From the NCBI GenBank assembly GCA_019279435.1, contig JAAALK010000284.1, positions 14,762,881 to 14,826,880 of the forward strand: a stretch of 64,000 bases of DNA, written 5' to 3'. The notes under the pieces are model-generated. The model was not told the DNA's origin. It made no database searches and saw nothing but the letters and a program-made list of their open reading frames with translations. Made by a program: the position numbers and the translations under genes. Positions within the stretch are counted from its first letter, which is position 1. Every line of letters begins with the position of its first letter. This stretch comes from Zizania palustris. Lineage: Eukaryota > Streptophyta > Magnoliopsida > Poales > Poaceae. This document shows, in pieces, positions 11,413 through 24,975 of the stretch.

Positions 11413-14400
11413 TGTAAGCCCATATTAATAAATCTAGACCATTATTGAAATCTCCATGGAAATCAATAAATCAAGACGTTCATCACACGACCACGTACAA
11501 CTACGATCAAGCATTCACGGTTCGTAGACCGTATTACTACAAAAGTGAATAAAGTGAAGAGAAACTAATAAAACAAAGGTCCTAGATGAACGCCTCCTTC
11601 CAGTCTCGCCTTGACTAGTCGCTACTCTAGACCTTCATCCTCCTGTAGTAGACGGGCTCTGGTGGTGTAAGTCAATGGGGGTGAGTACAAAACGTACTCA
11701 GCAAGCCACCGGATGCAAATATTATGCAGAGTAATAACAAGGGAGATAGTGGCTAACTTGCGGGAAAGCATATTTGTAAAGCAATTAAATGTGATCAAGT
11801 TATTAGTACTGAAATGTAAACATGTGTATGCATCATCTTCTAACTCGAGGGGTACAGTCAGCCCACCCTCGCTCAACAGTCCTTACATGCCATGAATAAC
11901 TCAACCATTCAAACAATTGTAAACTAACTGCGGGAAGTCACACAACCCGCCCTTGACCGTGGGCTCGGCTTTTCGTAAAGATTAAATACTCTGATCAGAG
12001 GTGTACCATTGTACCCACAAGGCACGCACTCATCCCATACACCAAAGTGTAACGAGATGACCCATACCATAGGAACTCGTGCCAAACCTTCCATATGGTC
12101 CGCCTCGACCCGACAGCACCCTCTTATGGGTTTCATATGGTTGCCCCGACGCGTCGAGCCAACACCATACCCCCCTTGAGCCACGTCGGTACAAGTCACC
12201 ACAGGTTGCCCCTTGCCCCCTCCACTACGGTGCATCGAGTCAGATGTTCCATACTTCTAGTTAGGACTTACCCATTAGACTTGTGGTTAGTATGGAAGTG
12301 CTTTGCAATAGATCCCGCGGACTGGTCCTTATAGTGCCCCAGGTGCGGACCAACCAATGTCTCTAGCTTGCACCCGGAACCCACCATACTTATAACATAG
12401 CCAACTCCAACAGAGTCCAGAGACGAGAATAATGGGAAATACATATAGTAGAATCCATCTATCTACGACTCATTCTTTTATCCTATAGCAGTTGTGTCGG
12501 TACATTGGACATAGCTAATATATCATAGTAGAGTGACAAGTAGTTAAGGCTCAATAAGCATGGCTTGGGTTTTACACCAAGGACAGGGATCTAATAAGTA
12601 TAGTGTAAGGCTTGAGCTTAGACTAATGCATATTATCCTATGACTTATAGCGATTAATTTATTAAACATGGGCTCAATGATGATCAAAATGGGGTTGTGA
12701 CTGCCTTTGATCAGCAAATTGTGATGGGGAACCTCGGGGTAAAATTCCAGCTCCTCGACGATATAGTAGTCTTCTCGATACGGAAAACATAAAACATTCA
12801 ATAAACAATCAAAATATCAGAATATATATAAGCATACAAGTTTATGATTTAAATATGTGAAATAAGCTTTATTATTCTGGATTATATTGAATAATATTAA
12901 AGGTTAAAGTTTTGGGGGTTTTCCTAATTTATTTCATGAATTATAAATTTTATCCCTAAGGGGTTTTATCCATTTATTTAGTAAGAATATTTTGGGATAA
13001 TGTAACATACTGTTTTTATGGCATAAACATGTAGAGAATAAAATGCTGAATTTAACAAATTTGAATGGTAAAATTTGGAGTTAAAATGAGCAAGTTATGA
13101 ATTTTCAAAGTTTAAATCAATTCTGAATTTTATTTTAAACAGAAATGGGTTCTGGTCCACGGTTGAGCCAGGCCCACGGTGGACTGGGTTACTATGCACG
13201 GTGGACCGGATTAACCGAACCGTCGGATCTAGATCCGGCGATCAGGCATGAGGCGGGATCGCTTAAGTGGCAATGGACGGCTGTGAGGCCTTGATACCCT
13301 TTCGGGTTAGATCGACGGCCCAGATTAAATTCCGAATGGATTTAATCCGTGCGCTCCAATCACGATCGTGCGGCCAGGATGAATCCGGCATGGCACGTGC
13401 GCTAAGGGTACTTTACCCTTCGTCTCCGGTGACGGCGAGGCACGGGCGCGATGGCGACGAGTGACGGTGAGGGCCCAGGGGCCTAGTTCTCGGCGGAAAT
13501 GGAAAGAGGAGGGGGACAGCGGTCACGACCCTACCTTTGACGGCGGAGAAGGACGTCCGAGGCGACGGCGGCGAGGGTAGACGGCGAAGGGTGTTCGGGT
13601 GCTTGACGGCGACGATGATCCGGCGGTCCTCACGGCCAACGAAGGACATGGCGAGGAGGGTGGGCTCCAGCGGTTCACGAAGGTGGTGGCGGCGTGGACG
13701 GAGGAGGGCCCGAGGCGGGGCGAGCGGCGGCCGGAGGTGAAGCCGGAGGGAAAGCCGAAAGTTGGGCAGTGGCCGTCCTCATGGTTCTGCTCTGGCTTGG
13801 CTACGGTGTGTGGGTGGAGTGCGGCGATCGGTAGGGTTTAAATAGGGGACTCGCCAGCGTAAAATGGGAAGGGGACCGAGGGTTTCCCATGATCTCCGGC
13901 GAGGGTTTCTGAACTCACGGGCAAGCTTCCATTACGGGAAAATGCGTCGTCTATGGATGGCATGTGATCGCCTGTGGTCGGGGGAAAACGAATCCGGGGT
14001 CGGATCGGCGGATAAGGGTGGCCGGCGGTGAGGAAATAGAAGAGGGTCGCCGGCAAGGAAAGGGGGAGATTCCCCTTCATCGGAGATGATGAATCTGACA
14101 GGTGGGTCCCACCTGTCAGCGGGTGAGAGGGAAAGGAAAGGGCCGACAGACGGGCCTGAGTTGTGAGAGGCGGGAGAGAGTCGCTAGCGAGGCTGACGGG
14201 TGGGGATGAGGCAGGCGTGGGCGGGAGAGAGAGAGGAGGGAAGCGGCGCCGACAGGCGGACCCCCACATGGTAGTGGCTTGCGACTGGACTGGGCGTGGC
14301 TCGGGGAGGATTACAACGGTTGCGGACCAATAGGAATTAAAAGCTTTTCTGAATTAAACTAAAGCCAGTAATTCATTTATTCATTTAAGAGTCGAATCAC

Positions 14401-14603
14401 TGTTGATCAAAATTTGTAACAAAATCCTAAAATTATATCTGGCTCTAGATTCCACCATAAATTTTCTAGGTTAAAATTTGAAGTTTTCCCCTTGCTTTGT
14501 GCTTTAATAGGGCTATTTTAGGGTATTCTTTAATAAATAACTCACTTATATTCCAGAAAATTCATTTTTCTTTATTTATTTATTTTAATTCTGGGATGTT
14601 ACA
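11413..14603 (-). mobile_element. 5' LTR of left-arm Gypsy element
   Basis: About 3.19 kb. On the plus strand it starts TGTAAGCCCATATTAATAAA and ends TCTGGGATGTTACA. The adjacent primer-binding site (reverse complement of about 11397-11409) reads TGATATCAGAGCC, one base from the initiator-Met consensus TGGTATCAGAGCC. It aligns with the right-arm LTR 58146-61335, including a GC-rich middle (about 13.4-14.3 kb) with long but non-gene open frames. Confidence 0.85.
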
Positions 14604-14608
14604 AACGT

Positions 14609-16286
14609 CTATCTTTTTCTTGATGATCCATTTACACTCAATAGTTTTACACCATCGGTGGGATCAACCAAGTTCCAAATTGGTTTTTCTGTATTGACTC
14701 CAACTAGGATCCAATGGCTCCAAACAATTCTAAGAATCTAGTCACATCACTACTTCTGCATAGGTCTTGGGTTCGTCGTTGTCCAAAAACATGTCGTGAT
14801 GCCTGGTGGTCAAAAACATTAACCTCTCTGGCACATGGCTCACCCCTCAAACCTCTTCGAGATGCACCGTCCTCCCACTAACTCCTTTCGAGGAGAAACT
14901 CTTTCTCACGGAATACACCATTCTGAGCGGACAAACACTTTGCTCTCTTCTCTATTATAGAAATAGTATCCTTTGGTTTCCCTAGGACTATCCCACAAAG
15001 ACGCACTTGTTAGACTTAGGAGTGAGCTTGTCAGGACATCAACCGTTTTAATAGCCTCACATCCCCCAAATCTTTAGAAAATACAAACTAGGACGCCTCC
15101 CAGACCACATCTTATATGGCGTATTCTCTACTAACTTATATGGGAACTCAATTTAGCGTGAAAGTTGTGGTTTCTAGAGCTAGTCCCCAAAAGAATCATG
15201 GAAGATTATCATGACTCATCATAAACTGAACCGTGTCCAACAAGGTGTGGTTCTACCGCTCGGACACTCCATTCCACTAGGGCATGCTGGGTGGAGTAGA
15301 TGTGGAACAATTCCATAGTACTTCAGAGATCACTAAACTCATGGCTCAAATATTCACCCCCACGATCAAATCGTAGAAATTTAATTGTCTTGCATGTATG
15401 ATTTTTTTACTTCATTTTGGAACTCCTTGAACTTTTCGAAAGATTCTCACTTATGCCTCATCAAGTAGACATAACCATATCTACTAAAGTCGTCGATTAA
15501 AAGTGATATAAGTACTAAAAACTATTCCTAGCCGTGTGACTCATTAGACCCACACACATCAATATGTATATGGCCAATAGCTCACTCGCCCTCTCACCTT
15601 GTCCAATGAAAGGCATCTTTGTCATTTTGCCAAGTAAGCAAGACTAGCATGTGTCATATGATTCAAAATCAAATGACTCTAAAAGTCCATCACTATGGAG
15701 CTTCTGCACGCTCTTCTCATTTATGACCCAAATGACAATGCCATACGTAGGTAGGATTCAAATCATTGAGTTGTTGTTTCTTAGTACTAATGTTAAACTG
15801 TGCATCTTCAAGACTCAGAATATATAATTAATTCACTAATGGACAAACATCATAGAGCATGTCATTCAAAAATATTGAACAACACTTGTTCTTTATTATG
15901 AATTCAAAACCATCTTCCTCTAAACATGAAGAAAGATAGTGTTTGTGCCTAAGGTGGGAATGAATAACAATTATTAAACTCCAAAACTAGTCCTGATGGT
16001 AGCGACAGTGAATAACACGACGGCCAACGCTGCAACCTTTGCACCATTCCCGACATGGACATCCATCTCGCCACTTGCACACTTCTTACTCTACTCAGCC
16101 CCTGCACTGATTTGCAAGTATGAATCATCGATCCAGTATCAACTACCCATGAATCATTTGGACGAGTAGCAATATTAATTTTCAATAATATTTAACCTGA
16201 AGTGGAAGTCACACTTACCTTCTTGTTCTTCTACTCTTCCAAGTACACCTTGCAATTGTGCTTCAAATTCCCAAGCTTGTGGCAAG
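14609..16286 (-). pseudogene. Copia integrase/protease segment (left arm)
   Basis: Reverse complement of 56461-58145. It encodes, on the minus strand, remnants of the gag zinc knuckle, a protease region (WVVDTGSMIHTCKSV near 16150), the integrase core and the start of reverse transcriptase. It is full of stops and small deletions. It ends at the Tat insertion, where the flank reads GGCAAG rather than the GGCAAAG predicted from the right-arm target duplication (CTTTG), a one-base deletion. Confidence 0.8.
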
Positions 16287-19200
16287 TGTTGATAGCAAAA
16301 AATTGCATCAATGGTTACCATTGTCAAATATTAATTTTGGTAATCTGGGCCGAAAATACACATGTCCGGGTCAGGCCGAAAGCCCTACAGGGCCAAAGGA
16401 CCATTGGGCTACAGGCTCCGGAAGCTTCCAGCCAACCCATAGCCTTCAGCCAGGAGGCTCTTCGGAGGCCCACGCCACCGAAGATTCGGCCGAGGAGCAG
16501 GGCTTCGACGGGCCCGGCCGAAGGCCACATTCTGGCAGAGATAGAGTTGGTTCCCGATTCTGGCTAAGTGTTTATCTCTATTCAGCCAAATTATAGCAGA
16601 TTATATTATAGGTCTAGCCCTATAAGTATAGAGGCGAAGCCAGTTCAGAGGGCCCCCAACACAATCTACCAAATCCTAGCTTTGAATCGCATTACTTTAT
16701 CTTTACTTTTCTGTACTCTTCGTGGGTGTGCCTGGAAGCCCTCCGACGGCACTTTGGAACAGTGGCAATCCTTGTTACCTCGCTGTGAAGTATCAGCTAA
16801 TCTGCGTAATAGATTGCTATCGCCTTGTTACTTTGCCTGTGAAGTATCGTTAATCTACATAATAGATTGCTATCACCTTGTTACTTCGCCTGTGAAGTAT
16901 CCGCTAATATAGTAACAGATTGTACCTTTGCTCCTAGTACAACACATAGCAGAATTCGGTCCTCAGGCCGAATTGGTAATTCGAACTACTCTGTTATAGG
17001 TTTCCACATTCGGAGCTACTTCGTCGGAGGTGTCCGGCTGAGAGATTGGTTTCGGAGGTCGCCAGAACACCCTTCGGTGACTACTGCTTCGACCGCACAC
17101 CAACAGACTTCACGACAGGCTTCGCCACATTCGTACTCCGCTTCGGGAAGTCATGCTCGCGCGTTGCGTTTGAGTCATTATTCTATATCTTACTGTATCA
17201 ATACTTCGCGCCGAACCCCGCTGTTCGGAGGTGATTATCGCGTCCAGATCTGTTCGGAGTTCATCTTCGGCCAGGTCGGTCCGAACGCGAAGGTACCCTT
17301 CGCGGGATACTTCGCACCAGACACCGAAGGTACACTTCGGCGACCCCCTTCGCACCATACTTCGAATTAGTCGGGCTTCGCTCGGTTTGCTGGTTTATTT
17401 TGTTTAATATATTTCTTTTGGCTAATTGGATTATTTTGTGTGATCTGATTGCCTGGTGACTCCACCCCCTTACCTGGCTAAGGGTAGTCAGAACGCGATG
17501 TCGGTGTTGTGTTACGCTTAGGTTCGTCCTAAGTATCCGCGCACTTTTGGATCGTCGAACTGACCTAAGTGCGGGGGCACGTTTTCATGTCAACACACTT
17601 TTTGGCGACTCCGCGGGAAAAGCTACGCCAACATGATGGGTACGTCTACATCGGCCACCAGTACATCTACAACGACTACTATGTCTACAAAGCCAATGGA
17701 CACCATAGGAGGCACGGATATCGACAACTGCAACATCCTAACACTACTCTTGAAGATATTCCCGTAGAAGACCGCAGCAGATCGAGGCAAAGTTGAAGGC
17801 GCTCCAAGACATGATGCTTGGGGGCTACGTCAAGACAGCCCGGCTTCATCAAGCGTGACATCATCGCCCCCGACCTTGCTCGGATCCAGGTAACACCCAT
17901 ATCGCCTCATTTATCTTCTTTAGAGATTGAGCAAAAAATAGCCGCATCAGTAGATCAGGCCGTTAGCTTCGCTAGCCAACCGTTTAGATTCGGCGTTAGC
18001 TCCCAAGTAGAGGCGACTCTTAGAAGGTTCGACTTTACTTAGGCCATACCACCGGTCCCTATTGCTAGTGTACCTCCGGTAAATCATGTGTACAGCAGAA
18101 CTAACGGTAGCACTAGCAGACCGTTATGTCTCCGGCCTCAACACCCATGGCTGAGACTAGTCATTATGCTTACGGCCAAACTAGCACCGCGTACCATGCA
18201 CCACCACCTGCACCGGTGCCCGCGCTGCCCGCCACATGCACAAGCACCTAGGCTCGAGCACGTCGTACAGCTAGCTGTAGGGAAGAGGCCCATGGCTGAC
18301 ACCCGATATCCACCCGCGTGTCGCACCCCCGCACGAGAGACGTGCGTAGGCATGGGCCAAGATGACCTGAGGAGCAATCCTCACACTATTTAGGGAATGT
18401 GTCGGTTCGTGCCTAGGGGTCGGGTTAGGGTTTACCGTAAGCCATATCCCGTCATTTCGATACAGTACCCTACCCCCGCGGCTATAGAATCCCCGAATTC
18501 ACTAAGTTCGACGGCGAGGGTAGCAAACCGCACTAGAGCATGTTAGTCAATTTTTAGCACGTGTGGAGAAGCTAGCGGGACAGACGCTCTAAAAATTAGA
18601 CTATTTTCTCTCTCGCTATCCGGCACCGCTTTCACTTGGTTTTCGGTGCTCCCACTGAACTCCATTCAGACGTGGGATGAATTGAACAAAATTCCATGAC
18701 TACTTTTACACGGTGAGACGGAACTTAGGCTTTCACACTTGACATCGGTTAGGCAGAAATCTAACGAGAACATCTCCGAGTACATCAAGCGTTTTAGGGA
18801 TACTAGAAACCGATGTTTCAGCCTTAGTATTTAAGAAAGGGATTTGGCAGAGCTAGATTTTAATGGGTTGTTTCTGAGATTAAAGAAAGCTTAGACAACT
18901 AGAACTTTTTAGAGGTTAGCCAAGTCTTGCATCAGGCTCTGGTCTAGGAAGGCGAGCCAAAGATAAAAAGTTCATTAAGACGTTTAACAAGCCTAGGGCT
19001 GAAATCCACGTCATGAACACTCCAATGAGGAGTCAGAAGAGGAGGATTCGGCCGACATGTACGTGGCCGAATGGGTTTGGAACGCTAAGATTAAACCCAT
19101 CATGTGCTCCGAGTTGCGACCGTCTCCCACAAAGAATCGGCCTAGTGAGGTCAAGTACTCATTTGACATAACTAAATGTGATAAAATATTTTATTTTATC

Positions 19201-20725
19201 TTAAAGAACCAGCTTCTCAGGCTGCCTAAAGGCCAAGTCATTCCATCTGCCGATGAATTGAAGAAACATCATACTGTAAGTGGCATGATTCACATTCACA
19301 TAATACTAACGACTGCAATGTTTTTCGACGGCAGGTTCAATCGGCCATAGAAGAAGGACGATTGAAAGTAACCATAATCCAAAGATGAAGCTAGACAAAG
19401 ATCCTTTCCCCATCAACGTCGTCGACCTCTCGGCAGAAGAAGGTGTTGATTCGGCCAGAACAGGCCGAGTCGATTAGAGGGAAGGCGATAATTGTCGGAG
19501 AACCACGCACGCGCACACTCATACCTAAGAACCCCGAGGTGGGAGTGTGGAAACAAAACATCAGCATCCCTTCGGCTAAGGCTCGCAAGAAGCCGAAGGT
19601 AACATACAGATGTTGTTGAACAAGCATCAAAGAAAACCAAGGAAGGCAGCCCCGCGCTAAAAAACTAAGTAGCCAAGGGCCCAATGCGGTCGGAGGGTGG
19701 CTTCGTACCACAGTGGCCGAGCCTCCTCGTGATGGTTTTGGACCACAATGGTCGGACCCTCCGCGCAGGACTTTGGACCACAGCAGTCGAGCTCCTTGTG
19801 ATGGTTTCGACCACAATGGCGGACCCTCCATGGGGACTTCGGGCCACAGTGGCCTAACACTCGTATGGTGGCTTCGACCTCAATGGCCGAAATCCCGTAC
19901 AGTAGCTTTGGACCCCAGTGGCCGAACCCCATGCGGAGCGAGTTTAGCCCCCAATGGCCTAACCCCGCACCACTCTGGATGAACCCTTCGACAGGAGGCT
20001 TTGGCCCGCACTGGCCGAACGTACCTTCGGCCTGGCAAGACCCCTCACTATATGGTCCGAGACACCATCGACTCTGCTGCCGAACCCCCCTCTGGTAACG
20101 GGTTTGGCTCACAGTGGGTGAAGCCACTAGAGCCGCCGATGCCTCCACGTACAACTGGGCGGGGACTCCTTGGGCTCCATATGTATCACAGCCGAGTACC
20201 CTCCGCAACCTAACGCTATGCCTTGTTTTCCTTCGGAGTATTATGAATGGCAGGGACAAACAGCCGTAGTGGAGGGAGGCATCATCCATAGGCTATCTGT
20301 GGTACCTCCGAATCGGCCCGTGCAGAGCGAAGTCGAAGAATACAGGCTCAAATAGGCCAAGGATAGGGAGTCCAAAGCTATCACAGTCAGAGTAGGGTCT
20401 TAGGAAGTCCCAATCTCGAAGGCCTTATCACCAAGTCTAAGAGGTAACTCCCCTGCTTCAGCCGAAGCCCGTGCTGGAGCCTGGTCCGATCGGCCGAACG
20501 AGGCCGATCCGACTGCCGGGTCCGCAGCGAATGGCCCCTCCGAATATAGAGTGCACGAGGCTGAGGTGGGCAGTACCACTTCGGCTAGAGTTGACAGGAA
20601 CCAGGCAGTGGAACCTGGCACCAAGCCACAACCATCTTGGGCACCTCCAGGCATGTCCAAATCACAAAAGAGACGTCTGTAACAACTACGGGCATAGGAG
20701 ATGCGAGAAGAAAGCCGAGGATGAG
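16287..20725 (+). mobile_element. Tat-type Gypsy element, 5' part, truncated by the assembly gap
   Basis: Plus-oriented. The 5' LTR is 16287-17595 (TGTTGATAGC...TGTCAACA), 1309 bp against 1334 bp for both right-arm LTRs. A primer site with TGGCGACTCCGCGGG follows at about 17602-17617. Gag remnants follow: N-terminal region 17630-18400, capsid about 18410-18840, zinc-knuckle region about 19057-19380, and the GPQW repeat region about 19680-20330. All are frameshifted relative to the right-arm copy. Sequence stops at 20725 against the N-gap, at the point equivalent to 51935 in the right arm. Confidence 0.85.
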
Positions 20726-21725
20726 NNNNNNNNNNNNNNNNNNNNNNNNNNNNNNNNNNNNNNNNNNNNNNNNNNNNNNNNNNNNNNNNNNNNNNNNNNN
20801 NNNNNNNNNNNNNNNNNNNNNNNNNNNNNNNNNNNNNNNNNNNNNNNNNNNNNNNNNNNNNNNNNNNNNNNNNNNNNNNNNNNNNNNNNNNNNNNNNNNN
20901 NNNNNNNNNNNNNNNNNNNNNNNNNNNNNNNNNNNNNNNNNNNNNNNNNNNNNNNNNNNNNNNNNNNNNNNNNNNNNNNNNNNNNNNNNNNNNNNNNNNN
21001 NNNNNNNNNNNNNNNNNNNNNNNNNNNNNNNNNNNNNNNNNNNNNNNNNNNNNNNNNNNNNNNNNNNNNNNNNNNNNNNNNNNNNNNNNNNNNNNNNNNN
21101 NNNNNNNNNNNNNNNNNNNNNNNNNNNNNNNNNNNNNNNNNNNNNNNNNNNNNNNNNNNNNNNNNNNNNNNNNNNNNNNNNNNNNNNNNNNNNNNNNNNN
21201 NNNNNNNNNNNNNNNNNNNNNNNNNNNNNNNNNNNNNNNNNNNNNNNNNNNNNNNNNNNNNNNNNNNNNNNNNNNNNNNNNNNNNNNNNNNNNNNNNNNN
21301 NNNNNNNNNNNNNNNNNNNNNNNNNNNNNNNNNNNNNNNNNNNNNNNNNNNNNNNNNNNNNNNNNNNNNNNNNNNNNNNNNNNNNNNNNNNNNNNNNNNN
21401 NNNNNNNNNNNNNNNNNNNNNNNNNNNNNNNNNNNNNNNNNNNNNNNNNNNNNNNNNNNNNNNNNNNNNNNNNNNNNNNNNNNNNNNNNNNNNNNNNNNN
21501 NNNNNNNNNNNNNNNNNNNNNNNNNNNNNNNNNNNNNNNNNNNNNNNNNNNNNNNNNNNNNNNNNNNNNNNNNNNNNNNNNNNNNNNNNNNNNNNNNNNN
21601 NNNNNNNNNNNNNNNNNNNNNNNNNNNNNNNNNNNNNNNNNNNNNNNNNNNNNNNNNNNNNNNNNNNNNNNNNNNNNNNNNNNNNNNNNNNNNNNNNNNN
21701 NNNNNNNNNNNNNNNNNNNNNNNNN
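20726..21725. other. Assembly gap (1000 N)
   Basis: Exactly 1000 undetermined bases, which suggests a placeholder length rather than a measured distance. The left flank is Tat retrotransposon; the right flank is intron 3 of GDI-A. Open frames that appear to span it are artefacts. Confidence 0.98.
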
Positions 21726-22143
21726 AGTTGTTAAGCCCTTAGTTCTGTTAGAGCCAATCCTACTTAAAAATGATATGGCATATTCATTTGGAATTATCAG
21801 AGAATAGCCAAATCCTTCCTCTTCTAACACTCTAACATGTGCTGAGGGTGCTCCCTCCATACCCCACTACTGTATGTCACTGATGGGGTCCAGGGGCCGT
21901 ATCCCCCGCACACTGCAGTCTGCAGCTGTCTACTACATTTTCATCCTTCCTGTTAAGTACCCTGATATTGGTTATACCACCAGTCCTAACTGGTACAGCT
22001 GCTAACAGCCAGTTCTTCTGAGTGTTGGAACATTGGTCTCTTAAATTATTTCTTGTTTAGTGTACCATACATATGAATTTACAATATTAGTTTAGATTTT
22101 GACATGCAACAAGCTTAAGGGTAATATGTCTTTCTATGAACAG
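21726..22143 (+). other. GDI-A intron 3 (partial)
   Basis: Non-coding sequence between the gap and exon 4, ending in a normal acceptor (TATGAACAG then TTTATGATGG). I looked for exon 3 (the LWKRFRGEDKPP-coding stretch) and did not find it, so exons 1-3 lie in the gap or are missing. Confidence 0.7.
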
Positions 22144-24975
22144 TTTATGATGGCGAATGGTACTTTGGTTCGTACACTAATTCACACTGATGTGACAAAA
22201 TATTTGTCTTTCAAGCTGTTGATGGGAGCTATGTCTTCAGCAAAGGGAAGGTAATGTCCTCACCTTAGATTTACCCCTCTTATCTTGTAAAAATAAGAAC
22301 TCTGCTAGATTGTTTGTGCTATGGCAGCTCTTTTGTCTCCTTTATTCTAGCACTATTGTTGAACTGACCACCTCCATTTTGTTGCTTGTTGCTTTTGCAT
22401 CAGATTCACAAAGTTCCTGCCACTGACATGGAGGCTCTAAAGTCTCCGTTGATGGGCATATTCGAGAAGCGCAGAGCAAGGAACTTTTTCATTTACGTAC
22501 AAGATTACATGAAGCTGAGCCAAAAACGCATCAAGGATTAGACCTTACAAGAATGACAACTGAGAATTGATTGCGTAAGTTCCTACCTTAGTTCCTTATT
22601 GACATTTTTGTTCCCTCACAGGCTCACACATGTTACTTACTTGCTATATTGTTGCATCTTGCATGATTCTTTCACCACTTCTTATTGCTTACCAATTGCA
22701 TCTTGTATGTGTTCTTCATACTAAATATAGTTTGACTTAATGACTGCTTTCCTACTTCGCATCAATGGTACTTCCTTAATGATGTATGGTAAAATAAATT
22801 TCCTCCCATCCCTAGCTCACCATGTGCACATACCAAGTAGGTTATAAATCTAAGAAAAAGATTAGTAGCATTGATCCTACACATTCTTATTAAATGTTAT
22901 ACTGCAATATTAAAGTAGAGGTATGGAATGGAAATATTGAAATACATACCCTTGATTTCCTCATGGACTTACATCGTGGATGGAAGGAGCATATTTTTAG
23001 TTATTGCCTTTTGTTCTGTTTCTATTTGTGGTTCACCAAATATGGCTTAGATGAAAAAAAACTCACCTGATTCTGATAAAAATTTATTATGCAGAATATC
23101 ATGTATCGGTCTTTAATCTTCCCAGTGCCTTTAGCCTTCCCCTTGTCGTGGAAGGATATAAGATATATTGTACATTGTACTTGTTACTTTCTCCTGCATC
23201 ATAATCCATAAGTAGTCTATTTCTTGTTTGCCTTTGCAGGAAACATGGATTGAGTGATGATACTGTGGATTTCATTGGCCATGCTCTTGCTCTTCATAGG
23301 GATGATCATTACCTAAATGAACCAGCACTTGATACTGTAAAAAGAATGAAAGTATGTTCTGTTCCTGATAAAGTTATTTTTTATTCCGACTTTTTAGCGT
23401 TATTCTAATCACTCTATATGCTTACCCTGGTGGATCTGTTCTTAAACATTTAAACTTTCTCAGTAACTGTGCATAATCAACTTCCCTTGCTATCTTTTTT
23501 AGCTGTATGCTGAGTCTCTTGCACGCTTCCAAGGAGGTTCACCTTATCTATCCATTATATGGGTTGGGTGAGCTGCCACAGGTCAGCCACCTTTTCAGTT
23601 CCTCAAGTTAATACCTTTTATATCACGTTGATGCTTTTAAGATGTTTACATGCTAAGTGCTGTATTACTATTCAGGCTTTTGCTCGTCTTAGTGCTGTTT
23701 ATGGTGGTACTTATATGCTGAATAAACCGGAGTGCAAGGTAGGTTTTCTTCTCGTTCTAACGATTCATGTTGGTTTTGAGGGCAGTACATAATAATAATA
23801 TGTCATTCTTTACTTAAATTATGATACTTCTGCAGGTTGAATTGATATGGAGGGGAAAGTGTGCGGTGTTACATCAGAAGGTGAAACTGCTAATGCAAAA
23901 GGTTGTCTGTGACCCTTCTTACTTGCCCAACAAGGTAATTGTCAGTCTGTCACTGTTGTGTATTGATTTAAAGGCATGCTTTATTTTGCATATTTTGAAC
24001 CAAATTCACTGAAGTTTGATATGTACACACCAAATTCACGGAAACTTCAGAACTACTTTCAGCTCTGTTTTCTAATTCTTGTTGGCTGCTTTTCTGTATG
24101 TTGTTTTGCTATGTTTCACACACCTACATTGAAGTTCACTCTGTGTTTGTGGTGGACAGGTGGGAGATTGGAAAAGTTGCACGTGCAATTGCTATTATGA
24201 GCCACCCGATTCAAAACACAAATGATTCCCATTCAGTTCAGATTATTTTGCCACAAAAGCACTTGGGCGCAAGTCTGACATGTAGGGGTTTTTCCTTGTA
24301 TCTCAAATATTTCGTTAGATAATTTTCTAAAATCAGTTTAAGTGCCCATTTGTTTGATTGTGACATTTATGCTGCTGTATGTTTAGGTATGTCTTCTGTT
24401 GCTCATACACTCACAACGTCGCACCAAAGGGGAAGTTCATTGCATTTGTATCTGCAGAGGCAGAAACTGACAATCCACAGTCTGAACTAAGGCCTGGAAT
24501 CGATCTGCTTGGTCCAGTAGATGAGCTGTTTTTCGATATGTATGACAGATATGAACCAGTGAATGAACCATCTCTTGATAATTGCTTTGTCTCGATGGTA
24601 AGTTTCACTGTATATGCTTACAAAGTGAACATCAAGTTTGCCAGTATATATTTAGATGTTTATGCCATTCTTCTGTCACAGAGCTATGATGCTACGACAC
24701 ACTTTGAGACGACCGTGACAGATGTTCTTAATATGTACACACTGATTACTGGAAAGGTAAGCTCAGTTCTTTACATTTTGAGGTTTGAAATGCATTTTAT
24801 GGTTATCAAAACAATACAGCTTTGCCAGATATTGATTTCTGAGAGTTCCCATTATTTACCTGCCTCTTTTGGATACTGGCACTTTACATATTTACACATG
24901 TATAACTCTGCTCACTTGCAGACTGTCGATCTTAGTGTTGATCTGAGCGCTGCCAGTGCTGCAGAAGAATACTAG
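22144..24975 (+). pseudogene. GDI: Rab GDP-dissociation inhibitor GDI-A, exons 4-13, frameshifted as read
   Basis: Second RabGDI copy. Exons by homology to GDI-B: 22144-22250, 22404-22574, 23240-23351, 23503-23581, 23676-23738, 23836-23934, 24160-24281, 24387-24597, 24682-24756 and 24922-24975 (stop TAG). All junctions are GT-AG and match GDI-B in position and phase, but the introns do not align. Exons 6, 8, 11, 12 and 13 have the same length as in GDI-B. Exons 4, 5, 7, 9 and 10 are shorter by 1, 2, 2, 3 and 3 nt and contain frameshifts; I saw no insertion. In exon 11, 18 of 21 codon differences from GDI-B are synonymous, so the copy was under constraint for most of its history. Either it is a recent pseudogene, or (more likely, see findings) a working gene with consensus errors. 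Exons 1-3 are not in the sequence. Confidence 0.85.

Larger units (their letters stand above)
4203..14608 (-). mobile_element. Long-LTR Gypsy element, internally deleted, with 5-bp TSD AACGT
   Basis: The element occupies 4208-14603 and is flanked by AACGT on both sides (4203-4207 and 14604-14608). It is minus-oriented: 5' LTR at 11413-14603 and a truncated 3' LTR at 4208-6596. Internal order read leftward is primer site, extra leader ORF, gag, protease, reverse transcriptase, RNase H and partial integrase. The integrase C-terminus, the expected chromodomain region, the polypurine tract and about 760 bp of 3' LTR are missing. The long LTR, initiator-Met primer site and extra ORF before gag recall rice RIRE3/RIRE8-type chromoviruses; that is family knowledge from memory, not a search result. 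The insertion splits the Copia reverse transcriptase. Confidence 0.88.

Noticed and set aside
20400..21860. Long open frames spanning the gap on both strands
   Set aside because: Most of their length is undetermined N; the ends are Tat sequence and GDI-A intron with no common family.
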